A stretch of 64,000 bases of DNA from contig NZ_AP025226.1 of NCBI RefSeq assembly GCF_020886315.1, positions 372,001-436,000 of the forward strand, in the 5' to 3' direction. The notes under the pieces were generated by a model. The model did not search any database and was not told the DNA's origin. It worked only from the letters and a program-made list of their open reading frames with translations. A program made the translations under genes and the position numbers. Source of the stretch: Saccharolobus caldissimus. Lineage in GTDB: Archaea > Thermoproteota > Thermoprotei_A > Sulfolobales > Sulfolobaceae. Positions 8,388 to 18,823 of this stretch are shown in pieces. Position 1 is the stretch's first letter. Each line of letters starts with the position of its first letter.

Positions 8388-9466
8388 TGGAAGTCTTCGT
8401 AAACGCATCATCAATGATACCAATTGATAGATATTACGAATATGACATTTATGATTTAGTTATAGAAGCATATAAAAATCTAGAAGGAGAATTCGATATA
8501 GATATTAAAAATATTGGTTTAATAGTAGTAGCTAATGCCTATTCTCAAAGGATGAATAACGTTTCCTTAATAGCCCCTAAAATAGCAGAGAGAATTGGAA
8601 TGCCACACATTCCAACATTAAGAGTAGAGAACGCTGATGCCAGTGGGGCTAGTGCGTTATTTACTGCAGTATCTATGATTAAGAGCGGGATCGTTAAATC
8701 CGTGTTAGTAATAGGTGTAGAGAAACAGTCTGATTATCCCTCGAAGTACTTAAATGAGGCGTTATCCTCAATCCTTAATGAATACGAGTACTATAATGGG
8801 GTAACACCTCATTCACTAGCAGCATTATTAATGAGGCAATATATGAAAAAGTATAACGTAGATAAGGAATATTTCGCAAATTGGGCGATAAAAATGCATC
8901 AAAATGCTACAGAAAATCCTTTCGCATATTTAAGGTTTTCAGTGGACTTAAATACAGTAATTAATTCACAAATAATATCTGATCCATTAAGGTTATTTGA
9001 TATAGGGGCTAGGGCTGATGGGGCTTCAATATTGCTTTTATCAAATAAGAAAGATGATAATTCTGCAAAAATTGAAAAGATTGCTGTTACTCAAGCTAAA
9101 TACGACTTCTCACCCTCTTTACCTTCTATTAGATTACTTAGAAACCAGTTAGAAATAAAGCGTGATAATGTAGCCTTAGATATTCACGACTCCTATAGTA
9201 TTATAGCGGCTATGATTCTTGAGGAGTTAGGAATATTTGAGGCTGGAAAATCTCTATACAATTTAGGCGATTTACCTATAAACTTAAGCGGTGGGTTAAA
9301 AGCAAGAGGTTATCCCGGAGGGGCTTCGGCAATATATCAAGTGGCCGAGGCTCATATGCAAATCCTAGGCAAATTTAAAGGAAAGAAAGTCAATGTCGAT
9401 AACTATCTTGTAGTGTCTTCAGATGATTTAGGAATGATTAGCTACGGATTTAAGTTATCTAGGTGA
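8387..9466 (+). CDS. Thiolase-fold protein of the HMG-CoA synthase complex; catalytic Cys and His replaced
   Basis: 359 residues of the archaeal thiolase family that forms a complex with HMG-CoA synthase and a DUF35 protein in other archaea, channelling acetoacetyl-CoA. The usual nucleophile motif VENACASG reads RVENADASGA here (codon GAT), and the C-terminal GHPxGA motif reads RGYPGGASA. The middle histidine (IHDSYSI) is kept. So two of three classical catalytic residues are changed, although length and context are normal. It could be a scaffold, use another mechanism, or leave the thiolase step to a paralogue elsewhere. Confidence 0.85.
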   Translation: MEVFVNASSMIPIDRYYEYDIYDLVIEAYKNLEGEFDIDIKNIGLIVVANAYSQRMNNVSLIAPKIAERIGMPHIPTLRVENADASGASALFTAVSMIKSGIVKSVLVIGVEKQSDYPSKYLNEALSSILNEYEYYNGVTPHSLAALLMRQYMKKYNVDKEYFANWAIKMHQNATENPFAYLRFSVDLNTVINSQIISDPLRLFDIGARADGASILLLSNKKDDNSAKIEKIAVTQAKYDFSPSLPSIRLLRNQLEIKRDNVALDIHDSYSIIAAMILEELGIFEAGKSLYNLGDLPINLSGGLKARGYPGGASAIYQVAEAHMQILGKFKGKKVNVDNYLVVSSDDLGMISYGFKLSR

Positions 9467-9471
9467 TTACA

Positions 9472-9873
9472 ATGAAGGTTTCTCCACCTCAAGTTTGGAG
9501 GAATAAGAAAATAATGTATAAATTAACTGCAAGTAAGTGCGAAGTATGTGGACATATTAGTTTCCCCTATTCACAGTATTGTACAAAATGCGGAAGCAAA
9601 AACGTAAAAAAAGTGGAATTAAGCGGTAAGGGCACATTACTTTCGTTTACCGTGAGCTATCAAGCTAGAGACGGATATGAAAAGGGGCTTCCTAACATTA
9701 TAGGGCTAATCAAATTAGATGAGGGTATAGAGATAGTTGCCCCAATAGTTGATGCAGACTTAGAGAAATTAAAGGAGGGAGTGAAGGTAGAGGCAACATT
9801 AAGACGCGTATATACGGACTCTTATAATGGGTTAATTCAATACGGTTTAAAATTCAGGGTAGCGGAAGAATGA
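9472..9873 (+). CDS. DUF35 OB-fold zinc protein bridging thiolase and HMG-CoA synthase
   Basis: About 133 residues from ATG 9472 (GTG at 9463 overlaps the thiolase stop but gives only three more residues). An N-terminal rubredoxin-like zinc ribbon, [19 protein letters not shown], is followed by an OB fold with GKGTLLSFT. In methanogens the corresponding protein holds thiolase and synthase together and helps shuttle the CoA intermediate. Overlaps the HMG-CoA reductase start by four bases. Confidence 0.85.
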   Translation: MKVSPPQVWRNKKIMYKLTASKCEVCGHISFPYSQYCTKCGSKNVKKVELSGKGTLLSFTVSYQARDGYEKGLPNIIGLIKLDEGIEIVAPIVDADLEKLKEGVKVEATLRRVYTDSYNGLIQYGLKFRVAEE

Positions 9874-11099
9874 AGATAGACGAGGTTGTAGATAAGTTAA
9901 TTAAAGGAGAAATTTCTTTTCATGAAGTGGATAATATTTTAGAAGCTAACGCTGCAATGGTAGCGAGGAGAATAGCGTTAGAGAAAATATTAGGAATAAG
10001 TCTTCCTTCAATTGGATCGACCATAATAGATTATAGTGAGATAAAGAATAGAAACGCTGAAAATGTCATAGGAGCTGCCCAAATTCCATTAGGCATTGTA
10101 GGTCCGTTAAAAGTAAACGGAGATTACGCTAAGGGAAACTTCTACGTCCCTTTAGCGACTACAGAAGGAGCTTTAATAGCAAGTGTGAATAGAGGCGCTA
10201 AAGCAGTAACATTAAGTGGCGGCGTAAGGGTTAAGATTTTCAAAGACGAAATGACAAGAGCGCCTATATTTAAATTCGATTCTATAGAGGAAATACCTAA
10301 ATTCCTTGAATTTATAGAAAAAAATATGGATAAAATATATTCTATAGTTAACTCTACAACTTCTCATGGTAAGCTAAAGTCCATAACCCCATTTGTATTA
10401 GGAAATAACGTATGGCTTAGATTCTCATTCGAAACAGGAGATGCTATGGGAATGAATATGGTTACTATTGTAGTTGAAGAAATATGTAAGTTTATTGAGA
10501 GTTCGTTCCCCACTACCTGTGTAGCAGTTAGCGGGAATATGTGTAGTGATAAGAAGCAAACTAGTGTAAATAGCCTTTTCGGTAGAGGTAAAACTGTTGT
10601 AGCTGAGGCTATCTTAAAAAAAGATATAGTAGAAAACGTACTTCACTCAGATGTGAGGCTAATACATGACATCAACTTAAGAAAGAATTGGTTGGGCACT
10701 GCTAGAGCTGGTTCCCTTGCCCAATTTAACGCCCACTTTGCAAATATAATAGCAGCTATCTTTATCGCTACTGGCCAAGATCTAGCACAACTAGTGGAAA
10801 GTAGTTCTGGATATACGTGGACTGAAGTAAGAGGGGAAGACTTATATATATCAGTAACATTACCGTCATTAGAAGTAGGTACAGTAGGTGGAGGTACAAG
10901 ATTACCGACACAAAGAGAAGCTTTAAGCATTATGGGAGTTTACGGATCTGGGAATCCAGCCGGTAGTAACGCTAAAAAATTCGCGGAAATTATAGCCGCA
11001 ACGGTATTAGCTGGAGAATTAAACCTCTTAGCAGCTTTAGCTAATAGAGAATTGGGTAAGGCTCATATAAGATTAGGCAGAGGAAAATTATCAATATAA
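9870..11099 (+). CDS. hmgA: 3-hydroxy-3-methylglutaryl-CoA reductase
   Basis: 409 residues, class I type. Reduces HMG-CoA to mevalonate with NAD(P)H. Motifs: [13 protein letters not shown], the glutamate in [18 protein letters not shown] (dinucleotide binding), the lysine in [12 protein letters not shown], and [10 protein letters not shown]; the catalytic histidine is likely in the C-terminal GKAHIRLGR. Overlaps DUF35 by ATGA. Last gene of the mevalonate operon. Confidence 0.95.
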   Translation: MKIDEVVDKLIKGEISFHEVDNILEANAAMVARRIALEKILGISLPSIGSTIIDYSEIKNRNAENVIGAAQIPLGIVGPLKVNGDYAKGNFYVPLATTEGALIASVNRGAKAVTLSGGVRVKIFKDEMTRAPIFKFDSIEEIPKFLEFIEKNMDKIYSIVNSTTSHGKLKSITPFVLGNNVWLRFSFETGDAMGMNMVTIVVEEICKFIESSFPTTCVAVSGNMCSDKKQTSVNSLFGRGKTVVAEAILKKDIVENVLHSDVRLIHDINLRKNWLGTARAGSLAQFNAHFANIIAAIFIATGQDLAQLVESSSGYTWTEVRGEDLYISVTLPSLEVGTVGGGTRLPTQREALSIMGVYGSGNPAGSNAKKFAEIIAATVLAGELNLLAALANRELGKAHIRLGRGKLSI

Positions 11100-11207
11100 T
11101 TTCTAAATTATATAACGTATTCTTATAATTATATAACCCTTATTTGATCTACTTGCAATTACACTGTCTTTATTAAAGTTTAAATATTATGTAGACACTT
11201 TAATCTT

Positions 11208-12509
11208 ATGTCACTTCCTAAGGAGCTGGAAAAAATTCTTGAAATTACTAGGGAGCAAAATATATGGAGAAGAACACAAACCTTAAACTTAATAGCCTCA
11301 GAAAATGTAATGAGCCCATTAGCTGAAAGCGTTTATATGAGCGATTTTATGTCAAGATATGCTGAAGGGAAACCTTATAAAAGATATTATCAAGGTACCA
11401 AATACGTAGACGAAGTTGAGACTTTTACTATGGAGCTAATGAACGAGATAACTGAAAGTAAGGAGTGTGATTTAAGGCCTATTAGTGGAACTATAGCTAA
11501 CGCTGCGGTATTTAGAGTTCTCGCTGAAGCTGGTGAAAAAGCGTTAATAGCTCCAGTACAAGCTGGAGCTCATGTTAGCCATACGAAATTCGGTACATTA
11601 GGTGCTTTAGGTATTCAGCATATAGAATTACCATTTGATATAGAAAATATAAATGTAGATGTAGATAAATCAATAAAAATGATAGAACAAGTAAAACCAA
11701 AGTTTGTAGTTCTAGGGGGAAGCCTTTACCTCTTCCCTCATCCAGCAAAAGAATTAGCTCCTCACGTTCACTCTGTAGGAGCAAAATTAGTTTATGACGC
11801 AGCTCACGTTTACGGGTTAATAGTAGGTAAAGTTTGGAGTAATCCCCTTAAAGAGGGAGCTGACGTGATGACTGTATCCACTCATAAGACTTTCCCCGGA
11901 CCTCAAGGCGGTGCTATTTTCTCTAATAATGAGGAGTTATTTAAGCAAGTTTCAAGAACTATTTTCCCTTGGTTTGTTAGTAATCATCATTTACATCGTT
12001 TACCAGCTACTGCAGTTACTGCAATAGAAATGAAATATTTCGGAGAAGCTTACGCTAATCAGATACTCAAAAACGCTAAAGCTTTAGCAGAGGCTTTAGC
12101 GGAAAGAGGGTTTAAGGTAATTGGAGAAAATTTAGGTTACACTAAAAGTCATCAGATAGCTGTTGACGTTAGGGAATTCGGAGGAGGAAATAAAGTCGCT
12201 AAGATACTAGAAGATGCAAATATAATTGTAAATAAAAACTTACTCCCTTATGATAAACCAGATGCCGTCTCTGATCCTAGTGGATTAAGGATTGGTGTGC
12301 AAGAAATGACCAGATATGGTATGAAGGAAGATGATATGGAAGATATTGCAGAATTATTCAAGAAAGTATTAATTGATAAAAAAGATGTTAATGAAGTTAA
12401 AAAAGAAGTAATAGAATTTAGAAGAAATTTCCTTGATGTTAAATACACATTTGAGGATATAAGGGATCTTGACAAATATTCAACAAAAACGTTAAAATTA
12501 CTTATCTAA
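11208..12509 (+). CDS. glyA: Serine (glycine) hydroxymethyltransferase
   Basis: 433 residues. PLP enzyme interconverting serine and glycine with a one-carbon carrier, which in Sulfolobus is a modified pterin. The PLP lysine lies in [12 protein letters not shown], with DAAHVYGLI upstream and [11 protein letters not shown] near the N terminus. A TATA-like GTTTAAATATTA about 30 bases before the ATG suggests its own leaderless promoter. Convergent with, and overlapping by eight bases, the universal stress protein gene. Confidence 0.95.
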   Translation: MSLPKELEKILEITREQNIWRRTQTLNLIASENVMSPLAESVYMSDFMSRYAEGKPYKRYYQGTKYVDEVETFTMELMNEITESKECDLRPISGTIANAAVFRVLAEAGEKALIAPVQAGAHVSHTKFGTLGALGIQHIELPFDIENINVDVDKSIKMIEQVKPKFVVLGGSLYLFPHPAKELAPHVHSVGAKLVYDAAHVYGLIVGKVWSNPLKEGADVMTVSTHKTFPGPQGGAIFSNNEELFKQVSRTIFPWFVSNHHLHRLPATAVTAIEMKYFGEAYANQILKNAKALAEALAERGFKVIGENLGYTKSHQIAVDVREFGGGNKVAKILEDANIIVNKNLLPYDKPDAVSDPSGLRIGVQEMTRYGMKEDDMEDIAELFKKVLIDKKDVNEVKKEVIEFRRNFLDVKYTFEDIRDLDKYSTKTLKLLI

Positions 12510-12912
12510 CTAAAATTACTGTCACGGGAGCGTTAATGGATAACGCTAGTGCTGTAGAGCCTATATTTATTTCACTATTAACAGACGTTCCTCTTGCCCC
12601 CATTATTATCGCATCATAAGGCTCTTCATTTAATATTTTTAAAATTTCATTTGCAATACTAGATTCCTTCATATTTACTTTCAGAATTTTCATATTATAT
12701 TCTATTCTATTATTTATCCTCTTTTCTATAATTGACTTAATATCCTCTGCATTATTGCAATCACCACATACATGAACAATCGTCACCCTTGATCCGTAAC
12801 GCATTCCGAAATCCACTGCAAGATCTAAAGCCCTTAAACTATTCTCAGAACCGTCTACGGGTACTAGTATCTTTCTCAACCAGAAACTTACAAAATAAGA
12901 TGGCTCACTCAT
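12502..12912 (-). CDS. Universal stress protein (UspA family)
   Basis: 136 residues. N-terminal [19 protein letters not shown] and the nucleotide-binding signature MGARGTS...[10 protein letters not shown] (G-2x-G-9x-G-S) predict ATP binding. Overlaps the end of gap by four bases, so it is the third gene of the pgk-gap-usp operon. The real start may be a few codons downstream, as the first dozen residues precede the usual family start. Confidence 0.9.
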   Translation of the reverse strand: MSEPSYFVSFWLRKILVPVDGSENSLRALDLAVDFGMRYGSRVTIVHVCGDCNNAEDIKSIIEKRINNRIEYNMKILKVNMKESSIANEILKILNEEPYDAIIMGARGTSVNSEINIGSTALALSINAPVTVILVR

Positions 12913-13931
12913 ATCAAATACCCCTTTAATATTCCTAAGCTCGTGTTCGTAATTTTAATGGATTCATCGGCGCTCATTAAACCCATGGAAGCCCTTATTG
13001 CGTCTATATTTTCTGGGACAACTATTGATTCTTGATGTACTGCATACATTAACATTACTTCGTTATCTTTAACATATATGGAATCCTCGAATACCATGAC
13101 TTCCGGAATGTCATTTCTATCCCTCCTTAAGTCCCTCGCTATTTCCATAAGTTCTGCAGTGGAATTTGCATCATATTTAGAAGAGATTAAAACTAATCTT
13201 GGCGTATTACTAAGAACTTCTATTATGTCCTTCTTATCAACTCTATCTTTTAGAGTTATATCTAGAAAGTGCATATGCATAAGCGTGGTTGGAGCTACTA
13301 CTGCCATTGTGATAATATCTAAGTTTTTAATAACGCTATTAACGTCTTTAGCGTGATGGCTGGGGATAGTTGCTGGATCTGGGGATAAGGAATTAATAGG
13401 TCCTTTCTTCACCTCTTTAGGGTCAGCAGCCCTTCTAACAATAGTAGCCCTTACTTTTTCCACTCTTGAGACCTTACTCATAGTACAAATTGTTCTGAGT
13501 AAGGCTGTAGTATTACACGATACCACCCTTATGTACTTCTTATTTATAGCATCATTATAGTTACATAGTGCTGAGAATGAGATATCAGCGACGTCAGCCT
13601 TTTCACCACCTTGGAATATTGCATTTCTATCAAACTGTCTGTAAATTGTCTTATACTGAGCTCCAACACCGTTAGGTGTTGCATCTACTACTATATCAGC
13701 ATTTTTTATTAGTTCTTCTACACTTCCAGCAGGCACTATTCCAGCTTCCTCAAATTTCTTAAAGGATTGTTGAGGTACATAAATATTTATACCTTTGCGA
13801 TATGCTATCAAAGCCTCATAATTGGGAGTTGTCTTCGAAATGCCAATTAATCTCATATCGGGCTGTTTTAGTATAGCATCAGCAACTCTCTTCCCAATTG
13901 TCCCATAACCGTTAACTGCTACCTTAATCAA
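12909..13931 (-). CDS. gap: Glyceraldehyde-3-phosphate dehydrogenase, archaeal type II
   Basis: 340 residues. Phosphorylating enzyme using NAD(P)+. Rossmann start [17 protein letters not shown], catalytic cysteine in [11 protein letters not shown] at about residue 140, HxMH substrate region THLMH-like in TTLMHMHF. In Sulfolobus it serves mainly gluconeogenesis, since glycolytic flux runs through GAPN. Overlaps pgk and usp by four bases each. Confidence 0.95.
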   Translation of the reverse strand: MIKVAVNGYGTIGKRVADAILKQPDMRLIGISKTTPNYEALIAYRKGINIYVPQQSFKKFEEAGIVPAGSVEELIKNADIVVDATPNGVGAQYKTIYRQFDRNAIFQGGEKADVADISFSALCNYNDAINKKYIRVVSCNTTALLRTICTMSKVSRVEKVRATIVRRAADPKEVKKGPINSLSPDPATIPSHHAKDVNSVIKNLDIITMAVVAPTTLMHMHFLDITLKDRVDKKDIIEVLSNTPRLVLISSKYDANSTAELMEIARDLRRDRNDIPEVMVFEDSIYVKDNEVMLMYAVHQESIVVPENIDAIRASMGLMSADESIKITNTSLGILKGYLI

Positions 13932-15127
13932 CTTTTACTCACCCTAGACAATGATAAAGCCTCAAGTGCAGGTAATTTCTCTCCAGACAAAAATAAAAGT
14001 AAAGCTCCTCCTCCAGTCGATATGTGAACTTTAGAACTATCTAAATTAGAACCCTTATCTAATACACTTACCATATGACCACCACCTATAATTACATATC
14101 CTTGCCCCTCAAGTGCAGCCTTTAAAACGCTTTTACTTCCGTCCTTAAACCTCTCATCCTCTATAACTCCCATAGGCCCCCTTAATACAACAACTTTAGC
14201 CTCTTTTATAAATGACGAGTAAATCTCAGCAGTAGTCGTCCCGATATCCTTTATTATTCCATTAATCCTATTTGAAGGCTCCTCAGAAACACTACCGTTA
14301 TTTTCAACTTTATAATCTACCGGTATCTCTATCGGGGCCCCACTTAAAAGCAACTTCCTAGCCCTAGGTACTAAACTTAATATACCTAACTTTTCCAAAA
14401 TTTCCATATTTTTAGGATTTAAATTCATACCCTTAGCGACAGCAAATAATTCTGCTACTAACCCTCCAGTAAGTATCCTATCTGCAATCCTCCTTCTAAC
14501 TAAATTCTCAATAATTCTAATGGTATCGTGAACTTTACCCCCACCTAGTACAAATATTTTTGGTGAGTCCTCCGGATTGAATATCCTAGCCAGTGCTGAA
14601 ACCTCCCTTTCCATAACTCTACCAGCTGCAGACGGCAACACTAATGGAAAACCTACAATACTAGGTTGACTCCTATGAGCTGTTGCAAAAGCATCATTAA
14701 CATAAGCGTCAAATAATGGGGCTAATTTTCTCACTAAAAACGTTTTTGCGTGTTGCTGAGGAGGGGCTTCTATTAACTCCTCAGAGATCAGTCTTATATT
14801 ATCTAAAAGTAAAACCCTTTTACTCTCTAACTTTTTTATACTTTCCCTAGCATAAGGACCTATTACGTCATCGATAAATGTAACTTCTTCTCCTAAATGT
14901 TGGGAAAGTATCTTAGCGTGCTCCTCTAAACTTATGAAATCCTTATCTCCAGGTCTCCCTTGATGGGATATTAGAACTACTGAGTTACCATTATTTAACA
15001 GCTCCTTAATCGTCACTACATGTGCTTTTATTCTAGAATCGTCAAGTATTTTACCGTTCTCACTTACCGGAGAGTTAATATCAACTCTCAGTAAAACCTT
15101 TTTTGAATGTAAATCTATGTCATCCAT
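13928..15127 (-). CDS. pgk: Phosphoglycerate kinase
   Basis: 399 residues, the usual archaeal length. [13 protein letters not shown] is the N-terminal signature, SHQGRPGD the 3-phosphoglycerate-binding arginine motif, [11 protein letters not shown] the hinge, and RGPMGVIE with GGGHMV the nucleotide site. First gene of the pgk-gap-usp operon, with the start codon supported by length. Confidence 0.95.
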   Translation of the reverse strand: MDDIDLHSKKVLLRVDINSPVSENGKILDDSRIKAHVVTIKELLNNGNSVVLISHQGRPGDKDFISLEEHAKILSQHLGEEVTFIDDVIGPYARESIKKLESKRVLLLDNIRLISEELIEAPPQQHAKTFLVRKLAPLFDAYVNDAFATAHRSQPSIVGFPLVLPSAAGRVMEREVSALARIFNPEDSPKIFVLGGGKVHDTIRIIENLVRRRIADRILTGGLVAELFAVAKGMNLNPKNMEILEKLGILSLVPRARKLLLSGAPIEIPVDYKVENNGSVSEEPSNRINGIIKDIGTTTAEIYSSFIKEAKVVVLRGPMGVIEDERFKDGSKSVLKAALEGQGYVIIGGGHMVSVLDKGSNLDSSKVHISTGGGALLLFLSGEKLPALEALSLSRVSKS

Positions 15128-15202
15128 CGTGGGAATAGAGAGGTCCCCTATTTTAATCAGACCAAATCCCCACTAACTATTAGAGTTTTAGGTAATAATT
15201 TT

Positions 15203-15988
15203 TTAGCAACGCAGAGAATCAATAATAAAACGATCCCATATGAGAGGTATGAAAGCTTTAGTCTTTAATTGATTTATAAATATTTGAAGTTCGATTTGCC
15301 TTGAATTAACCCTATTCACAGAAATCTTTGGTTCAGTGACGCTAAAGTACTCTAACGCTTTCTTTAATTGATCAACTGAGTCTAAAGTCTGCTGTATTTT
15401 ACACTCGGCTATAAGTTTAAGTCTAGTACCGTCACCTATATCTACATCTGAAATACTACAATTAATCCCAAGATTCTTCTCTATAATACTTTTCAGCAAC
15501 GACTGGAAGGAATATGGTATATTATATAAATCAACGCCAATGGGAGGAAATAAAAGTTTAACATGACCTTTTACCTCTTTTAAGTTCTTTAACATATAAT
15601 CTATGTTAAAGAAAACGAAAAGAGAGTTACATAGTTTTAATTTAAATACCTTTATTTCCCCAACTATCCCATTACTTCCTAAAGAACTTTTTATAATATT
15701 AGCTAGATCAAGTTCTTTAACATTGCCGCTTGCTGTTATCATTCCCTTAATGTTTACTAAATTTTTTATCTTTTCGTCTTCTATATATTGTATTATATAT
15801 AAATCGTAATTTTTTAATCCTGCCTTCTTAATTGATTTATATATAAGACTTGATATAAATATCAAAAATTTATTATGAGAAATTATTATCCATTCCCCAT
15901 AATCGTCAGTATAAAAGGGTTCCTTAATCTCCTCATCCCTATCCTTTTTAAATATGTCAAAAATCACATTTCTAGCCTCTAATAACAT
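15203..15988 (-). CDS. Conserved-type hypothetical protein
   Basis: 261 residues, no TM segment or signal peptide. Alternating helices and strands, lysine-rich; N-terminal NVIFDIFKKDRDEEIKEPFY. No motif that I can assign. It sits between pgk and tRNA-Glu, and its base composition matches the housekeeping genes, so it probably belongs to the chromosome, not to the element. Confidence 0.6.
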   Translation of the reverse strand: MLLEARNVIFDIFKKDRDEEIKEPFYTDDYGEWIIISHNKFLIFISSLIYKSIKKAGLKNYDLYIIQYIEDEKIKNLVNIKGMITASGNVKELDLANIIKSSLGSNGIVGEIKVFKLKLCNSLFVFFNIDYMLKNLKEVKGHVKLLFPPIGVDLYNIPYSFQSLLKSIIEKNLGINCSISDVDIGDGTRLKLIAECKIQQTLDSVDQLKKALEYFSVTEPKISVNRVNSRQIELQIFINQLKTKAFIPLIWDRFIIDSLRC

Positions 15989-16249
15989 AACTCAGCCAAA
16001 GTTTAAATCCTTAATAATTAACCAATGCGAAAGTTTGAAAGTAACTTACTTCGGTAAAATAGGTAACTTAAGTTATATCCTAAATTTACCCGATTAGAAA
16101 ATTTGTAGAAGTAGAATCACTATTAATAGTATAAAATAATTATCTCATTATAATTACATTATCTAAATAAAGAGGACGAATAATAAGGGAGTTAAGATTT
16201 TAAGGATTGCTAAAAAACTTTAAATTAGACCTTATTATTTTTATCTCAT

Positions 16250-16342
16250 GCCGCGGTAGTATAGCCCGGTCAAGTGCAGGTGACGCCGAAAGTATGCGGG
16301 CCTTTCGAGCCCGTGACCCGGGTTCAAATCCCGGCCGCGGCA
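16250..16342 (+). tRNA. tRNA-Glu (UUC) with 18-nt insert in the D arm; integration site
   Basis: Acceptor GCCGCGG/CCGCGGC, anticodon stem CGGGC/GCCCG with loop CTTTCGA (anticodon TTC at 16304-16306), T stem CCCGG/CCGGG, discriminator A. Between the D loop and its 3' stem lie 18 extra bases (about 16275-16292) that must be spliced; without them the tRNA is a normal 75-mer. Non-canonical intron positions are known in Sulfolobales. A TATA-like CTTTAAATT lies 25-30 bases upstream. The integrase gene begins 114 bases after its 3' end, so this tRNA is the attachment site of the large element. Confidence 0.95.
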
Positions 16343-16455
16343 CTAATTTTTCCTTAAATTGAAAGGGAGTTACGTTCTCTTTATAAAGCCGTAAATGGAA
16401 CAGCAATCCTTATTTTTGGAACAGTGTCACTTTCTTATAAGTAGGGTAAAAAAGT

Positions 16456-17715
16456 ATGCTAATTGACGTCTCTAAGCTGGATGAGGAACAAAGAAGAAGG
16501 ATACTCAAAAAAGTAATAGAGAAACTGGGGTTATCTTACGCTGCGAAAGAACTAGGCGTAGGACGTAGCACATTATATAGATACGTCCACACGGACCAGA
16601 GTATCCCAATCGAAGTAGTAAAGAAAGCTGCAGATATGCTGGCGCCGGACGAGCTTTCAGATGCGATCTACGGGATGAAAGTTGTAGAAGTTGATGCTAC
16701 TACTGCTCTGTCAGTAGTTATAAAAGCAATGAAAGATGAAAAATTCCGGAACTTCTTCGTCTCTGTCCTTTATCAATATTTAGGAGATTATTTGAAGAAT
16801 GTGTCTTCTACGTATATTGTTACCGAAGAAGACGTAAAGAAGTTTGAAAAATCACTCCAGGGTAAGAGCAAAAGTACTATAGATATGAGGATGAGGTATT
16901 TAAGGAGAGCATTAGCAGAGATAGGATACGAATTAAGCCCAGATGGGATCCGGGATCTATTAGCTGAGTTAAGTGAGGAAAGCATCAACGTAGCGAGACA
17001 TACTGCTAATTCTCTGAAGTTATTCATTAAAACTATTGTAAGAGAAAAGAACTTACAGTTGGCTCAATTACTATACAACTCCTTCAAAGTTCCTAAGTCT
17101 AAATATAAGTATAAGCCGCAGCCGCTCTTGCTAGAGACTTTAAGGAAGATATTCGATAACATAGACCATTTAGGGGCGAAAGCTTTCTTCCTATTGTTAG
17201 CAGAGAGCGGGCTCAGGGTAGGAGAAGTTTATTCGTTAAAGATTGATCAGCTAGACTTGGAGAATAGAATTATAAAAGTGATGAAGGAGACCGAAACTAA
17301 AAGAGCCTACATCTCTTTCATACACTTAGAAACGGTTAAATGGCTGCAAGAGGTTTATCTACCATATAGAGAAGAGTTCATAAGGACTTACGAGTTTGCG
17401 GTTAAACAGATAGGAGCTGATGTAGAAGCGTGGAAGCAAAAACTATTTCCATTCCAGTTAGCTGATTTACGTGCATCTATAAAGGAGGCTATGAGGAAAA
17501 CGATCGGTAAGGAGTTCAGACTGTATGATCTACGCTCATTCTTTGCTTCATATATGATAAAGAACGGAGTCTCCCCCATGATCGTGAACCTGCTCCAGGG
17601 GAGAGCTCCTCCTACACAGTTTCAGATATTGCAGAACCATTACTTTGTAGTGAGTGAGATAGAGTTACAGAAGATCTTTGATGAAAAAGGACCTAAGATA
17701 CTTTCTCCAAAATAA
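16456..17715 (+). CDS. Tyrosine recombinase (integrase) of pNOB8 type
   Basis: 419 residues, complete. N-terminal helix-turn-helix (GLSYAAKELGVGRSTLYRYV), then a core-binding domain, then the catalytic domain: Arg in AESGLRVGEVYSLK (about 253), YDLRS (Arg 360, with Tyr instead of the usual His), and nucleophile Tyr about 396 in QNHYFVVS. It is intact next to its attL, so it is the type that does not split on integration, unlike SSV integrases. It would catalyse integration into and excision from tRNA-Glu. Confidence 0.92.
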   Translation: MLIDVSKLDEEQRRRILKKVIEKLGLSYAAKELGVGRSTLYRYVHTDQSIPIEVVKKAADMLAPDELSDAIYGMKVVEVDATTALSVVIKAMKDEKFRNFFVSVLYQYLGDYLKNVSSTYIVTEEDVKKFEKSLQGKSKSTIDMRMRYLRRALAEIGYELSPDGIRDLLAELSEESINVARHTANSLKLFIKTIVREKNLQLAQLLYNSFKVPKSKYKYKPQPLLLETLRKIFDNIDHLGAKAFFLLLAESGLRVGEVYSLKIDQLDLENRIIKVMKETETKRAYISFIHLETVKWLQEVYLPYREEFIRTYEFAVKQIGADVEAWKQKLFPFQLADLRASIKEAMRKTIGKEFRLYDLRSFFASYMIKNGVSPMIVNLLQGRAPPTQFQILQNHYFVVSEIELQKIFDEKGPKILSPK

Positions 17716-17868
17716 GGTCTATTTCTTTACCCAGGTATTGATCCCAGATTTGTTTGAGAGAAATAGGTAGGGTAAGCATGAAATACTCTCCATGTTTATA
17801 AATACTCCTTAATCCGATTAGGATTTCCTTTTCGCCTACTATTGCCGTGACACTCCATTTGCCATGGC
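17693..17868 (-). pseudogene. C-terminal half of a small plasmid gene split by a mobile-element remnant
   Basis: The frame reads GKWSVTAIVGEKEILIGLRS ... MLTLPISLKQIWDQYLGKEI to a stop at 17693, overlapping the integrase end. It has good protein composition but its upstream part is the structured mobile sequence of 17869-18245. The 5' half appears to be 18238-18345: joining EIYYVYRK to GKWSVTAI gives a sensible protein of about 88 residues with an N-terminal basic part and a beta-rich end. This is inference from the two junctions. Confidence 0.45.
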
Positions 17869-18245
17869 TGAGGTAACGCTGGAATCTCTGCGGTAACTGA
17901 TTTCCTCCCCACCCTGGAAGGGTGAGGGTTCCCATCCAGAGTGGTTCATCGTTCCCACCATCGATTCGGGGCTACATCTCTCATCTGGTAGGCAGTCGAG
18001 TGGATCAGAGATCCACTCCCATTTGAAGAGAAGGGGACTTTCATCAATTACGTCTAGTCCCTTAAGAGAGTTAAGAGAGAAGAGAGATACTGGTTGCTCC
18101 TCCCACAGTCCCATTAAACCCTCAATCGAGTTGGGGAGGAGCATCGTTAGCATCATTAAAAATATCTCGGCAAAGGAGTATTTAAATATAAGGGGGCTAT
18201 CCATCCCCGCCTCAGAGAGGCGAGGCTTTACGCCCCCTTAACCCC
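17869..18245 (-). mobile_element. IS200/IS605-type non-coding remnant, copy 1
   Basis: Boundaries are set by the interrupted gene. Read on the minus strand it begins GGGGGTTAAGGGGGCG, forms a GC-rich stem with GGGGATGGATAGCCCCC, and ends with the hairpin CACCCTTCCAGGGTGGGG and about 60 further bases. The same left-end sequence occurs at 46862 in opposite orientation. High GC, strong hairpins and no transposase suggest a MITE or solo omega-RNA-like end derived from a TnpB element. The 121-codon open frame across it is probably not a gene. Confidence 0.45.
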
Positions 18246-18345
18246 CTTTTCTGTAAACGTAATATATTTCCTTCTTCCCGCTCCTCATCTTCGATACCGT
18301 TACTCCAGGGATTAATAACTTTCCTAACTCAGCCAATATCCTCAC
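18238..18345 (-). pseudogene. N-terminal half of the split small gene
   Basis: GTG at 18345 overlaps the TGA of the preceding gene (AGGTGAGG), as in the rest of this operon. It reads [20 protein letters not shown] and SGKKEIYYVYRK, then runs into the mobile remnant and stops. It is the promoter-distal gene of the small-protein operon. Confidence 0.45.
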
Positions 18346-18620
18346 CTCTCAGTAAACTCCCCAGTTTCACGTCTTATTTTCTCAATTATCATCCTCAAAT
18401 GCAGATCTTGCTTTTCCTTACTGCTTATTTGCAGCGCTATTTCCATACCTCTTAATAATATATTCCGCTGTTTTTCTAATTTCTTTAACTGCTCTCTTAA
18501 CGCTTCATTCTCTTTTTGCAACTTTGCTATTTTACGTTCAAGCGCTGCTATAGTGTTTAACGCCTTACTATATTGAATTTGTAGTTCTTCATTCTGTTGA
18601 ATAATTTCATTAATAGTCAT
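18342..18620 (-). CDS. Coiled-coil protein of the small-protein operon
   Basis: 92 residues, almost entirely heptad-type helix ([20 protein letters not shown]), with a charged C-terminal end. Its last codons (TGEFTE) are written in a copy of the recombination motif at 18353. ATGA overlap with the upstream RHH gene. Probably oligomeric, perhaps tied to replication or partition, as proposed for this operon in pNOB8-type plasmids. Confidence 0.7.
   Translation of the reverse strand: MTINEIIQQNEELQIQYSKALNTIAALERKIAKLQKENEALREQLKKLEKQRNILLRGMEIALQISSKEKQDLHLRMIIEKIRRETGEFTER
18353..18368. repeat. Recombination motif TAAACTCCCCAGTTTC
   Basis: One mismatch to the palindrome TAAACT-CCCC-AGTTTA; inside the coiled-coil gene end. 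Confidence 0.8.
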
Positions 18621-18823
18621 AGCTCTTGCACCACAGTTTTGTCCTGTAAATTTTCTTCAATAGAATTTAGTCTGTAAACCCTACCGAATTTTTTGCATGA
18701 TAGATAGTACTCTATAGCTTCCCTAATTACTTCACTTCTAGAAAGTCTCTTATTTATGGCGTATAAGTCCAGCTTTGTTAATAATTCTTCATCAACTTTG
18801 AATGTGACTACTCTAAGCGTCAT
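18617..18823 (-). CDS. Ribbon-helix-helix (CopG-like) DNA-binding protein
   Basis: About 68 residues from ATG 18823, preceded by a strong [28 protein letters not shown] and [13 protein letters not shown] are the beta strand and helices of the RHH fold. Such proteins control copy number or operon expression in Sulfolobus plasmids. Overlaps both neighbours. Confidence 0.8.
   Translation of the reverse strand: MTLRVVTFKVDEELLTKLDLYAINKRLSRSEVIREAIEYYLSCKKFGRVYRLNSIEENLQDKTVVQEL

Noticed and set aside
14000-15100. Anything unusual in the pgk-gap-usp operon
   Set aside because: Lengths, motifs and four-base overlaps are all normal for Sulfolobales.
16200-16406. 68-codon minus-strand frame
   Set aside because: It is the antisense of tRNA-Glu; PRPGFEPGSRARKARIL-type frames are a common tRNA shadow.
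16456-17715. SSV-type virus integration
   Set aside because: The integrase gene is complete beside the tRNA, whereas SSV-type integrases are split on integration; no viral structural genes are seen.
17839-18204. 121-codon open frame on the minus strand
   Set aside because: It lies wholly in the GC-rich hairpin sequence of the mobile remnant, has no protein-like pattern, and its ends coincide with the element, not with a gene.
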